A stretch of DNA of 64,000 nt from Dermatophagoides farinae (Eukaryota > Arthropoda > Arachnida > Sarcoptiformes > Pyroglyphidae), in contig NC_134677.1 in assembly GCF_024713945.1 (NCBI RefSeq), positions 4,033,001-4,097,000 on the forward strand, written 5' to 3'. The notes below the pieces were generated by a model. That model did no database searches. It was not told the DNA's origin and saw only the letters and a list, made by a program, of their open reading frames with translations. The translations under genes were made by a program, and so were the position numbers. Position 1 is the stretch's first letter. Each line of letters starts with the position of its first letter. This document shows positions 1 to 15,875 of the stretch, piece after piece.

Positions 1-533
1 ATGTGAATGAATGTCGTACATGATGGAAATTCACTTTTATACATTTTTAAGTTCAAAGTCTACCCTGTACACAGGGGGGGGGTTCAAATGTGTTCGTTTA
101 ATGCCCTGCCCATAGATGACGAGCATTGAAGTTAATGATAAAATTACTTTTATTTGTGCAGACCAAGATGTATTTATTTCAACATTAAAATGATGATGAT
201 GATGATAATTGCTATTGAGTATCAATCATAACCATAATCACATAAACTCGCATTGATAAATCGAACTAAAAAAATTATAATTTTGATTTTATTATCTTTG
301 CTAACAGTTAGTCACTGAGAACGACTACATTGGTCGATGAAATAAAATCCAGGATAAAAATTATATTCAAAAACAGAATGATCCAATTTGTACATAATTC
401 AAAATATGCGAAAACCAAATTGGTTTCTGTTGATCATTATTTTAGGTTCAAATCTCTTTTAGAATTCTGTATGATAAATATAATTCATCTTGAACTCATT
501 GATTTTACCCACACTGATAACAATTGATGATAA
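1..533. other. Non-coding flank downstream of TENT4
   Basis: No convincing gene is seen. There is a run of nine G at about 75-83 and a GAT/ATG-type trinucleotide stretch near 190-207. The short open frames on both strands have no family resemblance. Minus-strand AATAAA-like signals (plus-strand TTTATT) near 285-295 could serve as the polyadenylation site of the TENT4 gene ending to the right. Confidence 0.4.
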
Positions 534-1014
534 TCAAGATGGAAATTTGTCAACAAGACTATTAGAAAATACTGATGATGTCTGTTGAGACTTGTTGCTA
601 ATATTACCATGATAAATCTGAGTCTTACGAATGGATTGATGATCATTTGAGTTAGAAAATTGACGAATCGTATTCTTTCCAAATGACGAAGACGTAGCCT
701 TATTTCCAGCAATCATATTTCCATTGGCTAAAGTTTTCATATTTATATCGGAATCGAATGTATTTTTATTAGTATTCGATCCATTCGTGGTGGTCATCAT
801 TGGAACGTTATTATTCCAATTAGCTCCACTGTTGGAATTGGAATTAGTACTCGAATTACTTGACGTACTACTGCTACTGTTGTAATAATTTGGTCGCCTT
901 GATGATGATAAATTTGAATTTGTCGTTATATTAGAAAGGCCATTTGTATTGATCGCAACCATTGGATTATTATTTGATGAACTATTATTATTACTGTTAT
1001 TGCTATTATATCTT

Positions 1015-4640
<3,626 letters not shown>

Positions 4641-7600
4641 TTATGACGAGGCACCAAAAGTAGCATTATGACGATGTCGATGTGTATGGCGATTATGACG
4701 ACGACGACGTTGTGACTGCTGTTGATCATGATTTGATTGTTGTTGTTCATGTTGGACGAAACATTGATCACAAACACGCACCGGTTTAGCATATCCGAAA
4801 CATTTCAATGCAACAAAATTCGATGAACATTGATGACAAAAAATACGACCACAACGGCGACAATGATGACGTCGTCGCATGAATGTAAATGGTTGTGAAC
4901 AATATTCACAACTTGTTACAGAAGCATCGGGCTTCCATACTGGTGGTATCAACAATCGGGTCGGAGTTGCGTTAATCATGGATGATGATTGTTCTACCAT
5001 ACTTATTGCTGAACCAAGAATAGGAATCATTCCATGTGAAGATCCAGTGTCTGTGAATTGAAGAAATGGTGGAAGTTCACCATTATTAACTCGAGTTTCA
5101 TCGATAGTTGTTGCACTAGAAGATGTGAACTGAGATGGCTGCAAACTGTGACACGATTGATTGGATGATGATATCGATGACGAGGTGGAATGCGATGAAT
5201 CTAGAGAAATGTTTGTTTGACTATTCTGATGATGGCTATGGTCAGCGACGCCATTTGTCCGAACAGTCTTTTCAGTTTGAATGTTATGTCGATTCGAGGA
5301 TAAACTGGATGTTGATCCTTGATGATTTTGGAATTTAGGCCGTATATCTTCCAATGAAGAACTGGCACGGTCCGAATAATTACAAGGATTACGGACATTA
5401 TTACCATGATTATTACGAATATTTTTCGTCATTCTATCACAGTTTGTGTCATCATTATCATCATCTTCAGTTATTGATTCCGAAATGGTCCTATCAACAG
5501 CAACCACTGTTTTTGGTGAAGGCGGACAGCGTGGTTGATAATTATTGTGACTAGAATGATTACTGGTAGATGGAATTGTTTCATTCATTGTTTCATCATT
5601 CATATTCGTTTGATCATTCATATTCGTTTGATTCATTACGAGATATTCATGACAAGCATCTATTGCTTCTTCGATTTCACGATTATCCACCGAATTGTAA
5701 CCATTAGTATTATGGTCATTATAATTATTATTATCACTATTATCGATATATAATTGACCAATTTGAACTTCGATTGGTTGTATCATCATCATCATTGATT
5801 GATCATTTTGCATTTGACGTTTTCGTTTTTCCTCTTCTTCCTCTTGGATATCTTGAAGCATAAAAACCGTACGTAATATGTTACGTAATTCACTGGCATA
5901 ATTGGTCTGAAATTCATCGGCGATTCCTATTAAAGAGAAAAATGAGAAAATTTTAGTTGCCAAATTAAACAAATGATGAATATTACTTGAAATCATGACA
6001 AAAACTTGATGCAAAATTTTCCTGGTATATAATGTCAACTGAGAAAGATCGTCGGTATAAAATGAATCTGAATGGAGATATAAATGAAAAATTCAAATTA
6101 ACTTTCTGATACAAATAAGAGTAGCTTCGATTTTATAGATACCTAAATCAAAATGAACGGAATTGTTAGAAAATGCAGATGTTGTTGGTGTAAACATGGC
6201 AGCCGTACTATTCTTTTGTGTGGACTGTTGATCAACACAATGGCTATTCGAATGATTATCATTGTGATGATGATGGTTATGATGGCAACGACGACGATCT
6301 GCCGCTGTTTTTGCCCGTGGATTAGCAAGAATTTCATTTATAGGCTGGATATTAAAATTGGTGACCACTCCACCACTTGATATTGATCGATGCTGCGGCT
6401 GTTGTTTTTGTTGACAACAGTTACGATTTTTTGTCAAAGTTTTCAATTGTGTTCGTTTGAGCATATCTTTGATTTGTTTCAGGAAATCTAATTCAACCGA
6501 CATGGATGATGATGATGAACAGGTAATCGATACCGATGGACATGATGATGAAGTTGATGCTGTTGTAGCTGATGATGATGAATAATCATGCGAAATAATT
6601 GATGAACGCTTAGGATTACAATTATAATAATCGCCATCATCGATATCATTGTTGTCATTGGTCAAATCAAAATTGATATTAGGCAATGAATTAAAACGGA
6701 AAAGCACTTTGTTTGATTTATATGGACTATAACGTTGTATGTTGTTATTGTTGCCCGATTCATCGTTGTTATTGTTGGGGGCAGAATCATTGCGGACATT
6801 ATTGGTCAATAAAAAATCCACTGATGCCGATATATAACGATTGGTTAATAAAGATTTTCTCAAAATTGTTGACGTGGTCGTAGATCTATGTTTTTTAATT
6901 GATTGTAATTGATTATTATCATCTTCATCATCATAGTTATGGCTATGATGATGACGATGATTTGTAGTTAGTTCAGGATTACGTGGACAAGAATCTTTCA
7001 TTCGTTTCGCATGACGAAAAAATTTATTAAATATAGCCAATTGGCTATCTTGATGATGTTGATGAGAATCTTGATTCATTTGACGAAAATTCAGTGTATC
7101 TATCATCATCAACGATGAAATATTCACAGTTTGATTATCAACCGAATAGTCAATTAGATTATCATGATTAGTCGATAGTAATTTTTCAAGAAAAAAAACT
7201 TCATCATCACTTAGATTCATTAGGAATTCATGCAATTCTAGCAATAAACTATGATAAGGTCGTAAAATAGTTGTCAGTTCTGCTGGGTCGTGTTTACAAA
7301 CAACTGAACCAAAACCTTGTAATAAGCCACGAACAATCGACAGACGTGGTAAGGCAATCATAACTGATGGTTGACAGCCATCAACATCATCTTTGGAAAT
7401 TAAACCTTTATGGAGTGTGTATGATAATGTTTCACTAAACAATATGGTCAATTCTTGTAGGTTTTCAATATCTTCACAGTTTTTGATTTGTAACATTGCC
7501 TTTACATAATCGTATTCGAATGATGAAAAAAGATTATCAAAGTTTTCTAATTTTCGAATTAAATCTTTTGAAATTCGAGGCCTAAACACAAATAGAAAAA

Positions 7601-8433
7601 CATGATGAATACTTTGGTTAAGAATCTAAATCATCTGCTTACGTTTTGGGTAGATAGTTACAACATGATCGTAATTCATAACGAATCTGGTCCAATGTTG
7701 TGGTTAAATTGATTGCTATAGGTCTCAGATAATTCGACTTATCTTGATTATTCGTTATAGTAGATCCTGCTGTCAGGCATTCAGCTCCAAACCAAATTTG
7801 ACTGTTGAGTGATTCGATACCTTCGCCAGTGAGTAATTCATCGGGAAATTTTAGCCGATACTCTCTTGAAGCACGTTCACAACCGATTTCGTCCATTATA
7901 CTAAATATTAAACTTATAACACGATCTTGAGTTTTCTTGAGGCTATTCACTAAGGCAGAACAACGATCAGTATCTTTGCGACCATCAAATGTATCCAATT
8001 CTGATGAAGTATAATTCAATTCTTCATTTGCTTGAAAGAATTGATACATTAATGATATTAGGAGTTTATCATTCGGCTGAATCGTTGCTGTTTGAATCTG
8101 ATGTTTACGGATTCGTGATCTATAATGATGATATATAATGGAGAAATACGATTGATTTTCAACATTTGATGATGATAAATCTAATGTTGATAATATCGTT
8201 GAATTATGATCATGTGATGATCCGGGGATTGCATGTGCATCTCCATATCTACTTATAGCACCTACACCAGTTGATGTTGAAGGGCTGGAGAATGGTGATC
8301 CGAATAAGGATGAGAATCCTCCATCATCACTGTTATTATTCGATCCATTTGAATCGTTCAAATGATGATGGCCATCATTGGATAGAACCGATGAAAATAC
8401 TTTCGATGCTAACCATTTTCGTATCGAAGACAT
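4641..8433 (-). CDS. Lst2: Lateral signaling target protein 2 homolog (ZFYVE28), FYVE-domain protein
   Basis: Endosomal FYVE protein; in worms and mammals Lst2 dampens EGF-receptor signalling when it binds PI3P membranes. Exons: 8433-7643, 7581-6143, 6067-5987 and 5926-4641, with intact phase throughout, giving 1198 aa. The N-terminus matches the family start (short MSSIRKWLASK leader, then ELDTFDGRKDTDRCSALVN and IWFGAECLTAGS, about residues 150-230). Exon 2 continues the helical domain (RGLLQGFGSVV). The tiny exon 3 restores FQTNYASELRNILRTVF in exon 4. The FYVE finger, about residues 1095-1160, has the WKPD start, the RRRHHCRRCG basic PI3P-binding motif and eight Cys/His zinc ligands ending RVCDQCF. 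Between the two domains lies about 650 residues of Ser/Asn/His-rich disorder, longer than in vertebrates. The tail ends in a His/Arg-rich stretch after the FYVE domain. Confidence 0.95.
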
Positions 8434-9486
8434 TTTTATCGCGTGGTTTTCTGGGATTGTCTTGAAAAATAAATTTTTTCTATTATAGTAATATTTTTTG
8501 CAGGATTTTTGACAAAAATCCTAATAAATCCAAGTTTCAGTTAATAATTTGCCATCACAATTGACATTTCGTTTTTTTGATTCATAGCCACTAAAAAAAA
8601 TTCACCTATTTACTGCATTTATCGTAGAAAATTATACGAATGTATGTATTTAAATGAGAATTGTTTTGACGTCATTAATTATTACCACAAAAAAATGCTG
8701 CGATCACCACGACCACCAGGTACATGAACCGAAACGTTCTTCTATCTGCTTTTGTTGATGATTAAAATATTTATTTTGCTGATTATATTAATGATGATAA
8801 TATAAATGCTGTTATTTTGTATTTTTTGATGAAATATTCAAAAATAATTTAGTTTAGTTTCAGTTTTTTAATCTGTTTTAAATATCAAAATTAGTTCAAG
8901 ATTTTCAAGAAAGAAACGAATCGGTTAAGTACAGTTATTTTAGTCGATTGGACTTGATGAACGAAATATGATGAAACATAAAACAATAAACAATCATCAA
9001 CATCAAAAAAAACATGAGCAAAATAAATGGTTGAAACTTTTTTTTTTTGCTATTTTCTTTGGCGATATCCCCCAGAAAAGATATGGCGCATTTAGTTTGC
9101 TGCTAAATAACAAACAACAATCAGGTCAACTGAAATCATTCAACAGAAGAAAATCCAATGGATCAAATCAATTGAGAGACCAAAAGCAGCAGTAGCAACT
9201 CGATGCTAAATAACATCAATAGCTCCACAAAGATAGACACCCATTTTGGATTATTGCCACTAGATGGCGAAGATTTCATTCTGGATCATTTGGAACCTGG
9301 AGAGAAAACTAGAATTTTAATTCTTGGGCAATATTTTGCCTTGTTATAATCCTTAATTGTATCGAAAGAATAAAAGCTCTTATTGAAATTTTAAAAAAAA
9401 AGTTTTTTATTTAAAAAATCATCATTTTTTTAAATTATGGATGTTAAATTTTATTTATTATTTTGGTGTTATTTGTCATCATCTGT
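8434..9486. other. Lst2 upstream region with weak small ORFs
   Basis: Contains the presumed Lst2 promoter. Two adjacent plus-strand open frames are seen. One is 8968-9195 (75 codons, Lys/Gln/Asn-rich with a poly-Phe patch). The other is open from about 9177 to 9350 in the next frame, with an ATG at 9203 and a well-mixed composition (THFGLLPLDGEDFILDHLEP). No splice pair joins them in phase. AATAAA lies just after the second frame at about 9369. Recorded as possible small-gene or pseudogene remains, without a function. Confidence 0.25.
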
Positions 9487-10541
9487 TTAGCCTTCTAATT
9501 GTCCCAATTCTTTAGCCTTTGCTTTCTCTAATTTGGCAATTTTAGCCCGCGATTTGGCCGACATAACACCACCACCCCAATGTTTACGAATCTCATCAAA
9601 ACGATCATTGAAATTGGTTCGAATAACATCCACCAAATTTGTCAATGCAATCTACATTGAAATATGTAAAATTAGTAAGTTTTTTGAAACATAAAGAAAC
9701 GAATTAAACGTACCTTATCTTCAGGATTTACCTGTGTCAATGCTAATGCGGCACAGGATTTTAATCGTGCAACTTGTCCCAAACGAGATCTGCCACCTCG
9801 AACAATACAATATGGAATGCCCATTTTACGGCATAAGCTTGGTAGATGAAGCACGACTTCGATTGGATCACAATCTGCCGAAATGCAAACCAATTGAGCT
9901 GTTTTCTTTTCAATCGCCGTAGTTACAGCATTGGCGCCTAATGAATTGTTTTTAATAAATTGCACTAATAGGATAAAGTGAATACATACCAACTTTGACG
10001 ACTGGTGGGCGTTTGGTTGGTGCTACTTCTTTTCCTTCGGCTTTTGATTTAGCTTTTTGACGCAAACGTTCTAATTTTGCTTGTTTAGTTTCCGGTCGAT
10101 ATTTATCCAACAAACGGAACAATTGAGTAGCAGTTTGTCGATCCAAAAGATTACCACGAAATTGGTTGATACTTGGTGGAACCTTGAGTCGTTGATAAAG
10201 AACGGCACGACGACGTTGAATACGGACATATTTTGGCCATTTAAAAAATCTGGTCAAATCACGCTTCGGTTGAATGTTTCCACCTGTCCAAAACAGATAA
10301 AAAAATAATTTAATCACTTGAAGTGCAAAGATGAAAATTCTAACAAACCAATGGAGAAATTTTTCGGTCGTTTCTGAATCAATGGATCGACAACTTTTTT
10401 CTCCTTTTGTATTTTCGATGCTATTGCTGCTGGCAATGGTGCCGTCTTTTTCTTGACAATCTTCTATACAAAATCAAATAATTATATAAAATTTAAATTT
10501 TCATAGAAAATTATCATAAATACCTTGACTTTTTTAACCAT
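9487..10541 (-). CDS. RpL7A: 60S ribosomal protein L7a (eL8)
   Basis: Structural protein of the large cytosolic ribosomal subunit. Five exons: 10541-10524 (only MVKKVK), 10463-10349, 10283-9990, 9937-9714 and 9651-9487. Together they give 271 aa, close to the 266 of vertebrates. Diagnostic stretches are [20 protein letters not shown] and [11 protein letters not shown]. The L7Ae-type RNA-binding fold follows: [20 protein letters not shown], then [15 protein letters not shown] and [17 protein letters not shown]. The C-terminus is [17 protein letters not shown]. All introns are 50-70 nt, too short for the snoRNAs carried by vertebrate RPL7A introns. The tiny first exon and a pyrimidine-tract start region upstream are typical of ribosomal protein genes. 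Confidence 0.97.
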
Positions 10542-10611
10542 TTTGAATTAAAATTCTTGATGAAACAGAATGAAAACGAAAAAAATCAAACAAACACACG
10601 ACAACACAACG

Positions 10612-10630
10612 TGTAGGAAAAGGAAACTTA
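10612..10630 (-). promoter_or_regulatory. Possible TCT/TOP-type initiator of RpL7A
   Basis: On the minus strand a pyrimidine run, TTTCCTTTTCCTAC, lies about 75-90 nt upstream of the RpL7A ATG. Ribosomal protein genes of animals commonly start transcription inside such a TCT/TOP tract. No transcript data are available here, so the assignment rests on position and composition only. Confidence 0.35.
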
Positions 10631-10805
10631 ATTTTAGTGTGCATGAGTGAGTTAAACAAACGCTAACACCATCTATCGGATGATTTTTAAAATTTCCGAA
10701 TTTATTTTTATGTTAACTGATTTTAAAATTAAACAAAAAAAAATTTAGATTCGATTTAGGAATTATTAATGAAAAATGTCGTTACAAAATGTATGTCTCT
10801 GGGAA

Positions 10806-12057
10806 TCAAAAAACTTTACGAAATGAAAATACCAAATACAATGTTACAGCTTCCCATTCGGATTTGGATAAGGTGCCGATCGTATTGATCGATTGGCCGG
10901 ATGAATTCTGTAGATATTCACGAATATGTCGATAATCTTCTGGTTTGCCCATTGGACGTTCACGATCTTTGGGTGGATATTTTTCCAGTGCTTCCATAAA
11001 GTTCAACAATCGTGAATTATCATCACCTTCACGATTTTCTTCGTAAAATTCATCGAATCTTTTTTTGAATATCAATTTAAGCCCATAACTTTCACAGATT
11101 TCTTCCATGATTGGAAAGTAGACTAAAAATTCTGGACAATCAACCACTTCTTCAAGATGAAAATCATATTTAGCTCCAAATAACGATATACCAGCGGCTG
11201 TCATTTCATCATAGGATTTATCAAATTTGATTGAATATACATCATTACCGAATTGATTTGTTCCACATTCTTTCAATCGTCGCATTACTTCGATTGAATC
11301 TGGCATTGTACCACAAAAAATGCCACCAATTTTCAAACATTCAGATGCATTGCGTACCATAGTTCGAACCTGATCATATGACTCAAAACAATAATGAAAT
11401 GAAAACTGACAACTAGTCATATCGAAACGAATATTTGGATCGGATAATTTATCTTTGATCAGTTCACGAGAACAATCGGCATTGATGAATTCGGCTTTAA
11501 AGTATTTACGAGAATTACCGTATCGTTCTTTACAATGTTCAATAGAAACACTTGCAATATCTGATCCAATGAAATGTGTGATTTGACTTTTCTCATATTT
11601 AGTTAGGTCACCACCTTTACCACAGGCGAGATCATGTACAATGAATTCGGTATCATTTTGATCATCTCGTTCGGATCGTAATAATTTTATAGTATCACCT
11701 GTTACACAAAAATCAATGTCCAAATGAATTAAGCTTATATGAGTTAGTTCAACTACACTTACGTATGATTATACTTTTAACCCAATTATTAAAATTTCTC
11801 ATATAATAGATACGGCTCTTTTTTCGTTCTTGAATATCATTATTATGAATACTATTATAATGATTGGCTACAATCGATGAAATCGATGACGATTGACTGT
11901 TTGATGTTTGATTGTCATATTGATTCTGATATCGTATTCGTTCAGAATGATATTGATATTTACGATGTTTATAATGATGTCGATGATTGTCATTTCGATC
12001 ACCATCATCATCATCATCATTATGATTTCGGTGATAATTTGATGACCGTGAATCCAT
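10806..12057 (-). CDS. RNMT: mRNA cap guanine-N7 methyltransferase
   Basis: Transfers a methyl group from S-adenosylmethionine to the N7 of the mRNA cap guanosine in the nucleus. Two exons, 12057-11763 and 11698-10806, joined across a split Arg codon; 395 aa. The AdoMet-binding motif I is [12 protein letters not shown] (about residues 118-130), preceded by the family signature [12 protein letters not shown] at the exon junction. Further hallmarks are [16 protein letters not shown], the [11 protein letters not shown] substrate-pocket segment, [11 protein letters not shown], and the C-terminal [16 protein letters not shown]. The first 70 residues are Asp/His/Arg/Asn-rich and disordered, like the dispensable N-terminal part of animal RNMT. 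The gene is head-to-head with mRpS10. Confidence 0.96.
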
Positions 12058-12199
12058 TTTTTCTAAATTCTAAATGAGTCTGTTGATCAAATTAAGAAAT
12101 TGGGAGGCATTGGAACTGTTCATAAACACTATGTGAATATGCATTTATAAATGCATGCCTGTGTGTCTGCGAGTTGTTTTTGGATTCTGATCGGCGAAA
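12058..12199. promoter_or_regulatory. Shared divergent promoter, RNMT / mRpS10
   Basis: Only 142 bp separate the two outward-facing start codons, so both genes must initiate within or very near this segment. No TATA box stands out. An alternating purine-pyrimidine stretch (ATGCATTTATAAATGCATGC, about 12140-12160) forms a perfect ATGCATTTATAAATGCAT palindrome and could bind a factor symmetrically. Confidence 0.5.
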
Positions 12200-12791
12200 A
12201 TGTTTTCAATTTCAAATCATTTCCGACGTTTTGGTTTTATCAATTGGTTATGGAGATCAAATGATCTGTCCATAGTGAAAATTGGACCTGTAACATCTGT
12301 TAAAACAATTTCTAGTCAACCTAAAAAACACGATGAATCAGTCGGACTAAATGAAGATATTCTATACAAAAAAATAGAATTAGAAGCTCGATCAGCCGAT
12401 CGTGGCGTATTGGATAGCTACGAAAAATTTGTATTAATGACTGCAAATTTTTTAGATATTCCAGTATCCCGAACGTATTTATTTTTTATCCTTAATTCTC
12501 AAAGCTATAAACTAAATGTAAAATTTTTTTTTAATTCACAGATGGGAGCCATTTCGTTTGATTAAACGTCGTACTTTATTACGGGCTGCTTTTGTTAAGA
12601 AAAAATATCGTGTTCAATACGAATTTCGTACATATTTTCGTAGTGTTGAAATTAAATATTTAACCGGATCGACAGCAGAAACATTTTTAGAATACATCCA
12701 ACGCAATCTACCCGAAGGAACGGCATTGAAAGTGACAAAAGAACGTTTGGAATCGATGCCCGAACATTTGACACCACCTTCAAAAACATAA
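12200..12791 (+). CDS. mRpS10: Mitochondrial 28S ribosomal protein S10 (uS10m)
   Basis: Small-subunit protein of the mitochondrial ribosome. Exon 1 is 12200-12474 and exon 2 is 12542-12791, split inside a Thr codon (GAAC|GTATTT donor, TTCACAG acceptor), giving 174 aa. The S10 fold is recognisable from [20 protein letters not shown] through [21 protein letters not shown] to [20 protein letters not shown]. The C-terminus [18 protein letters not shown] is typical of metazoan MRPS10. The Arg/Phe-rich first 35 residues look like a mitochondrial targeting sequence. Confidence 0.94.
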
Positions 12792-12960
12792 TTTTTTTTA
12801 GATATATTTGTATAATTCAAATAAATTGTTTTCCTTGATAAAATATGGTTTTTGTTATTTTATTTTCATAACAATTTATTCATTCGAAAAAACAGACAAG
12901 GCCAAAAATTGATTTCATCTGATGTACAATAGTTTGTACGGTAGTATTGAATCACGGCGT

Positions 12961-14129
12961 TTAAGATGATTTATAGTCCAAAACCTTTTGTTGATAAACT
13001 GGATAAGCAACTGGTTCGATGATTTTTTTGACAGTTGGAACTGGAACTGGTCGATCAATATAGACATCCCGAACTACTTCTTTAATGACTGGTACGATTC
13101 GTTCAACCGGTACTGGAACTGGTTGTGGAACTTTGACAATCCGTTCGACTGGATATGGTTTTTCAACAGTTCGAATAACTTCATATGGAACTTTGACAAT
13201 TTTTTCAACAGGAACTGGGATCTTTTTTAGAGAAATTCAAATATCAGATTATATTGAAAAAAGTAAATAGTATTATGGTTTATCATACAGGTTGTGGAAC
13301 TTTGACAATTCTTTCTACGATTTGTTCGACTGGAACTTCTTTGACGACAACTCGTTCAACTGGATATGGTGCTGGAACAAGTTTTTCGATTGGCTGCGGA
13401 ACTGGCACAATTCGTTCGACTGGGTAAGGTTGTGGAACTGGAACTTTGACGGTGTATGGCTACAATGTTGGAAATTAAATGAGATTAGTTCAAGATCTGG
13501 ATAAAATGGATACATACTTGTGGAACACCATATGGAACTTTTCGGATAACATCTCTGACGACGTGGTTTACAACTGGATAAGGTTGTGGTACTGGAACAT
13601 CTTTAACAACTTGTTGAATGTATGGAGTCTAAATCCAAAATAAAATAAAATGAATGAATTTTTCAAAATGAAAAAAATCGAGAAACCTACTGGTTCGGCA
13701 ACAGTTTTAACAACTGGAACTGGGTATGGTTGAGGAACTGGAACTTTAACTGGAACCTAAAAAATATTAGAAGAAAAAATGTTTGTTTATCACCGATACT
13801 AATGGACAAAAATTTTATTTATAAGTTACCGGTTGTGGAACAGTTTTAACTACCGGAACTGGATATGGTTGAGCGACTGGAACTTGAACGATTTTTTGGC
13901 TATAAGTATTGTAGGAATGACCTAAGTATGGCATAGCTCCATGTACACCAAAACCATATGGAGCGGCAATCCCGTATGGAGCTGGTTTGCATGAAGCAAC
14001 AACCGACAAAGCTACGACCAACTGGGATCAAATGAGGATTAGGAAACAACAAAGTGATTAGCATTCGAAAGAAATTGTATCAGCCAAGCATTATTTTGAA
14101 TATAAAAATTTTTATTCAGATACACACAT
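12961..14129 (-). CDS. Secreted PYPV-repeat structural (cuticle-like) protein 1
   Basis: Six exons: 14129-14124 (Met-Cys only), 14021-13830, 13756-13691, 13628-13518, 13459-13289 and 13221-12961; 268 aa. All junctions are phase 0, so exons behave as interchangeable repeat blocks. After a short hydrophobic leader (LVVALSVVASC) comes a Gly/Tyr/Pro segment. About 200 residues of degenerate repeats follow, built on PYPV, VPVPQPYPV, KVPQP and ERIVPV. The end, DYKSS, is shared with the neighbouring paralogue. Composition (Val, Pro, Tyr, Lys, Glu; essentially no Trp) and the signal peptide point to an extracellular structural protein of cuticle, gut lining or eggshell, like other arthropod PYPV-rich proteins. 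No chitin-binding Rebers-Riddiford motif is visible. The first exon is the least certain part; it is chosen for its GTATCT donor, correct phase and a TATA box about 55 nt upstream. Confidence 0.8.
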
Positions 14130-14180
14130 GGACACTCAAACAGATTTTAGATAAAAATTTGTTTTTTCTAAACCACACAC

Positions 14181-14190
14181 AATATATATA
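14181..14190 (-). promoter_or_regulatory. TATA box of PYPV protein 1
   Basis: TATATATATT on the minus strand lies about 55 nt upstream of the proposed start codon at 14129, which would leave a 5' leader of roughly 25 nt. Tissue-specific cuticle genes often have TATA promoters, in contrast to the housekeeping genes in this window. Confidence 0.45.
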
Positions 14191-14271
14191 GCTCATTCAT
14201 CCAAATGTTGCTTCATACTTGAAAAAAATTGATTTGTCCATTATGATGACATTGTATTAATATTATTGAAT

Positions 14272-15689
14272 TTAAGAGGATTTATATCCGTGAAGTCGAG
14301 CACCGTAGCTATGTTCAATCGGTTGTTGATGAACTGGAACTGGTGCAGCGATCTTTTTGATGATCGGAACTTCGTATGGTTGATCGCGAATAATTTTGTT
14401 CACTTTTTCTTGTACAACTTCAACATGTTTCAACACTTCTACTGGTTTAGCAATAGGAACGTGAACATGCCGAATATGTTCAACCGGTACTGGAATTTCT
14501 TTGACAACTTCGACTGGAACTTTAACTTCTTTGACCACTTCGTATGGTTGATGTACTGGATAAGGTTGATGACGAACAACTTCTTTGATTACTGGAACAT
14601 GTTTGACAACTTCTTTAATAACTTCGTATGGTTGTGGAATTTTTTTGATTACTTCATATGGTTGTGGAACTTTTTTAATAACTTCATATGGTTGTGGAAT
14701 TGGAACCGTTACATGAACTGGATATGGTTGTGGGACTGGATATTTTTGAACAACATCACGATAAACTTCTTTGGTTACTGGAACTGGTACTGGTTGTGGA
14801 ATATGTCGAATGGTTTCTTTCACAACTGGATATGGAGCCGGGACTTTTTTAATAACTGGATATGGTTGAGCGACCGGATATGGAACATGTACTGGATAAG
14901 GGGCTGGTACGCTTTTAACGATTGGTTGAATGTATGGTTGTGGATGAACAACTGGTTGGATGACTTTTTGTTCAGTATGATGATGGACAACATGATCTTT
15001 CACACCATAACTGTACGATGGATAATGGGATAGGCCACCGTAAATTGAACCAGCAAAGCCATAACCATTTGGTTTAGCATAAGCGGAAACGGACACCAAT
15101 ACAACCAACTTTGTGATGGAATGGGATCGATAATAGAACAAATAAGAAGAGAAAAAGAAAGGAAATTAGCAAAATTTTTTTTTTGGTTAGAATTTAGACA
15201 CACACTTCATCGCGAACTTCATCAAGACTTATCCAAAAATAACTGGGTTCTATGATCACAGAAAAAATTTACATTTTTTTCATGCTTATTGATTTTTTTT
15301 TTGGTCGAGAAGTTCGAGAGATTCAATGCGAAAAAAGTGTGTGCTTTTTCTTTCTAACCAAAACAATCTCCTTTCTGATTTGTTCCCCATAAAACTATTC
15401 AATTATAGATCAAAGAAACCCATTCCAAAGTTGGAGTTGTGTATGTTTATGAAGTGTGAGTGATTAGTGACAAGACATTTGAGCCCAAACACTCACACAC
15501 ATCTTCATCAAGAGATTTTTTTGGTCTTGGTCTCAATAATGGATAAGTCTTAATAAAGTTTCGCCATATAATTAATAGTCAATGCATTTTAAAACTATAT
15601 TCTATGAAATACTGGTATACACATTAAACTATATCGATTAAATCACGAAAAAAAATTCTTGAACAACTTACCAAAGCTTTTATGAACAT
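14272..15689 (-). CDS. Secreted PYPV-repeat structural (cuticle-like) protein 2
   Basis: Paralogue of the preceding gene, same strand, tail-to-head. Exon 2 (15108-14272) is one long phase-0 exon of 278 codons plus stop. The best first exon is 15689-15672, encoding MFIKAL with a perfect GTAAGT donor. This completes a signal peptide (MFIKALLVVLVSVSAYA) in phase; total 284 aa. A less convincing alternative first exon is 15222-15202 (MKFAMKC, donor GTGTCT). The mature part starts with a Gly/Tyr/Ser segment and a His patch, then about 230 residues of repeats such as PYPVHVPYPV, KKVPQPYEVI and KEVVKHVPVI, ending in GYKSS. In protein 1 the repeats are cut by introns; here they are not. The strongly biased repeat codons keep the opposite strand open for 255 codons, which is a shadow. 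Function inferred as extracellular structural matrix. Confidence 0.82.
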
Positions 15690-15868
15690 TATTTATTTGA
15701 TCTGAATTTGAGGATAGAATTGGCACTGAAAAAATTATGAATAAGAAAAAAAAAATTATTTTAAACACATAAACACTGATTTTATACACACACACACCAA
15801 TAAATATTTTGAAAAAAACTTCAATGTTTTGCACTACAACGATGATGATGATGATAAGGATGGCAAAA

Positions 15869-15875
15869 TTATATA
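15869..15875 (-). promoter_or_regulatory. TATA box of PYPV protein 2
   Basis: TATATAA on the minus strand lies about 180 nt upstream of the preferred ATG at 15689. It supports that first exon over the one at 15222, which would be some 650 nt away. Confidence 0.45.

Noticed and set aside
4879-5753. Several plus-strand frames inside Lst2
   Set aside because: Antisense shadows of the Ser/Asn/His-rich disordered region of Lst2.
9487-10541. Search for snoRNAs in RpL7A introns
   Set aside because: Introns are 50-70 nt and show no convincing C/D box pair, unlike the vertebrate gene.
14266-15033. 255-codon Trp/Asn/Phe-rich open frame on the plus strand
   Set aside because: Exact antisense of the PYPV repeat exon; the biased repeat codons keep the opposite strand open and the composition is implausible.
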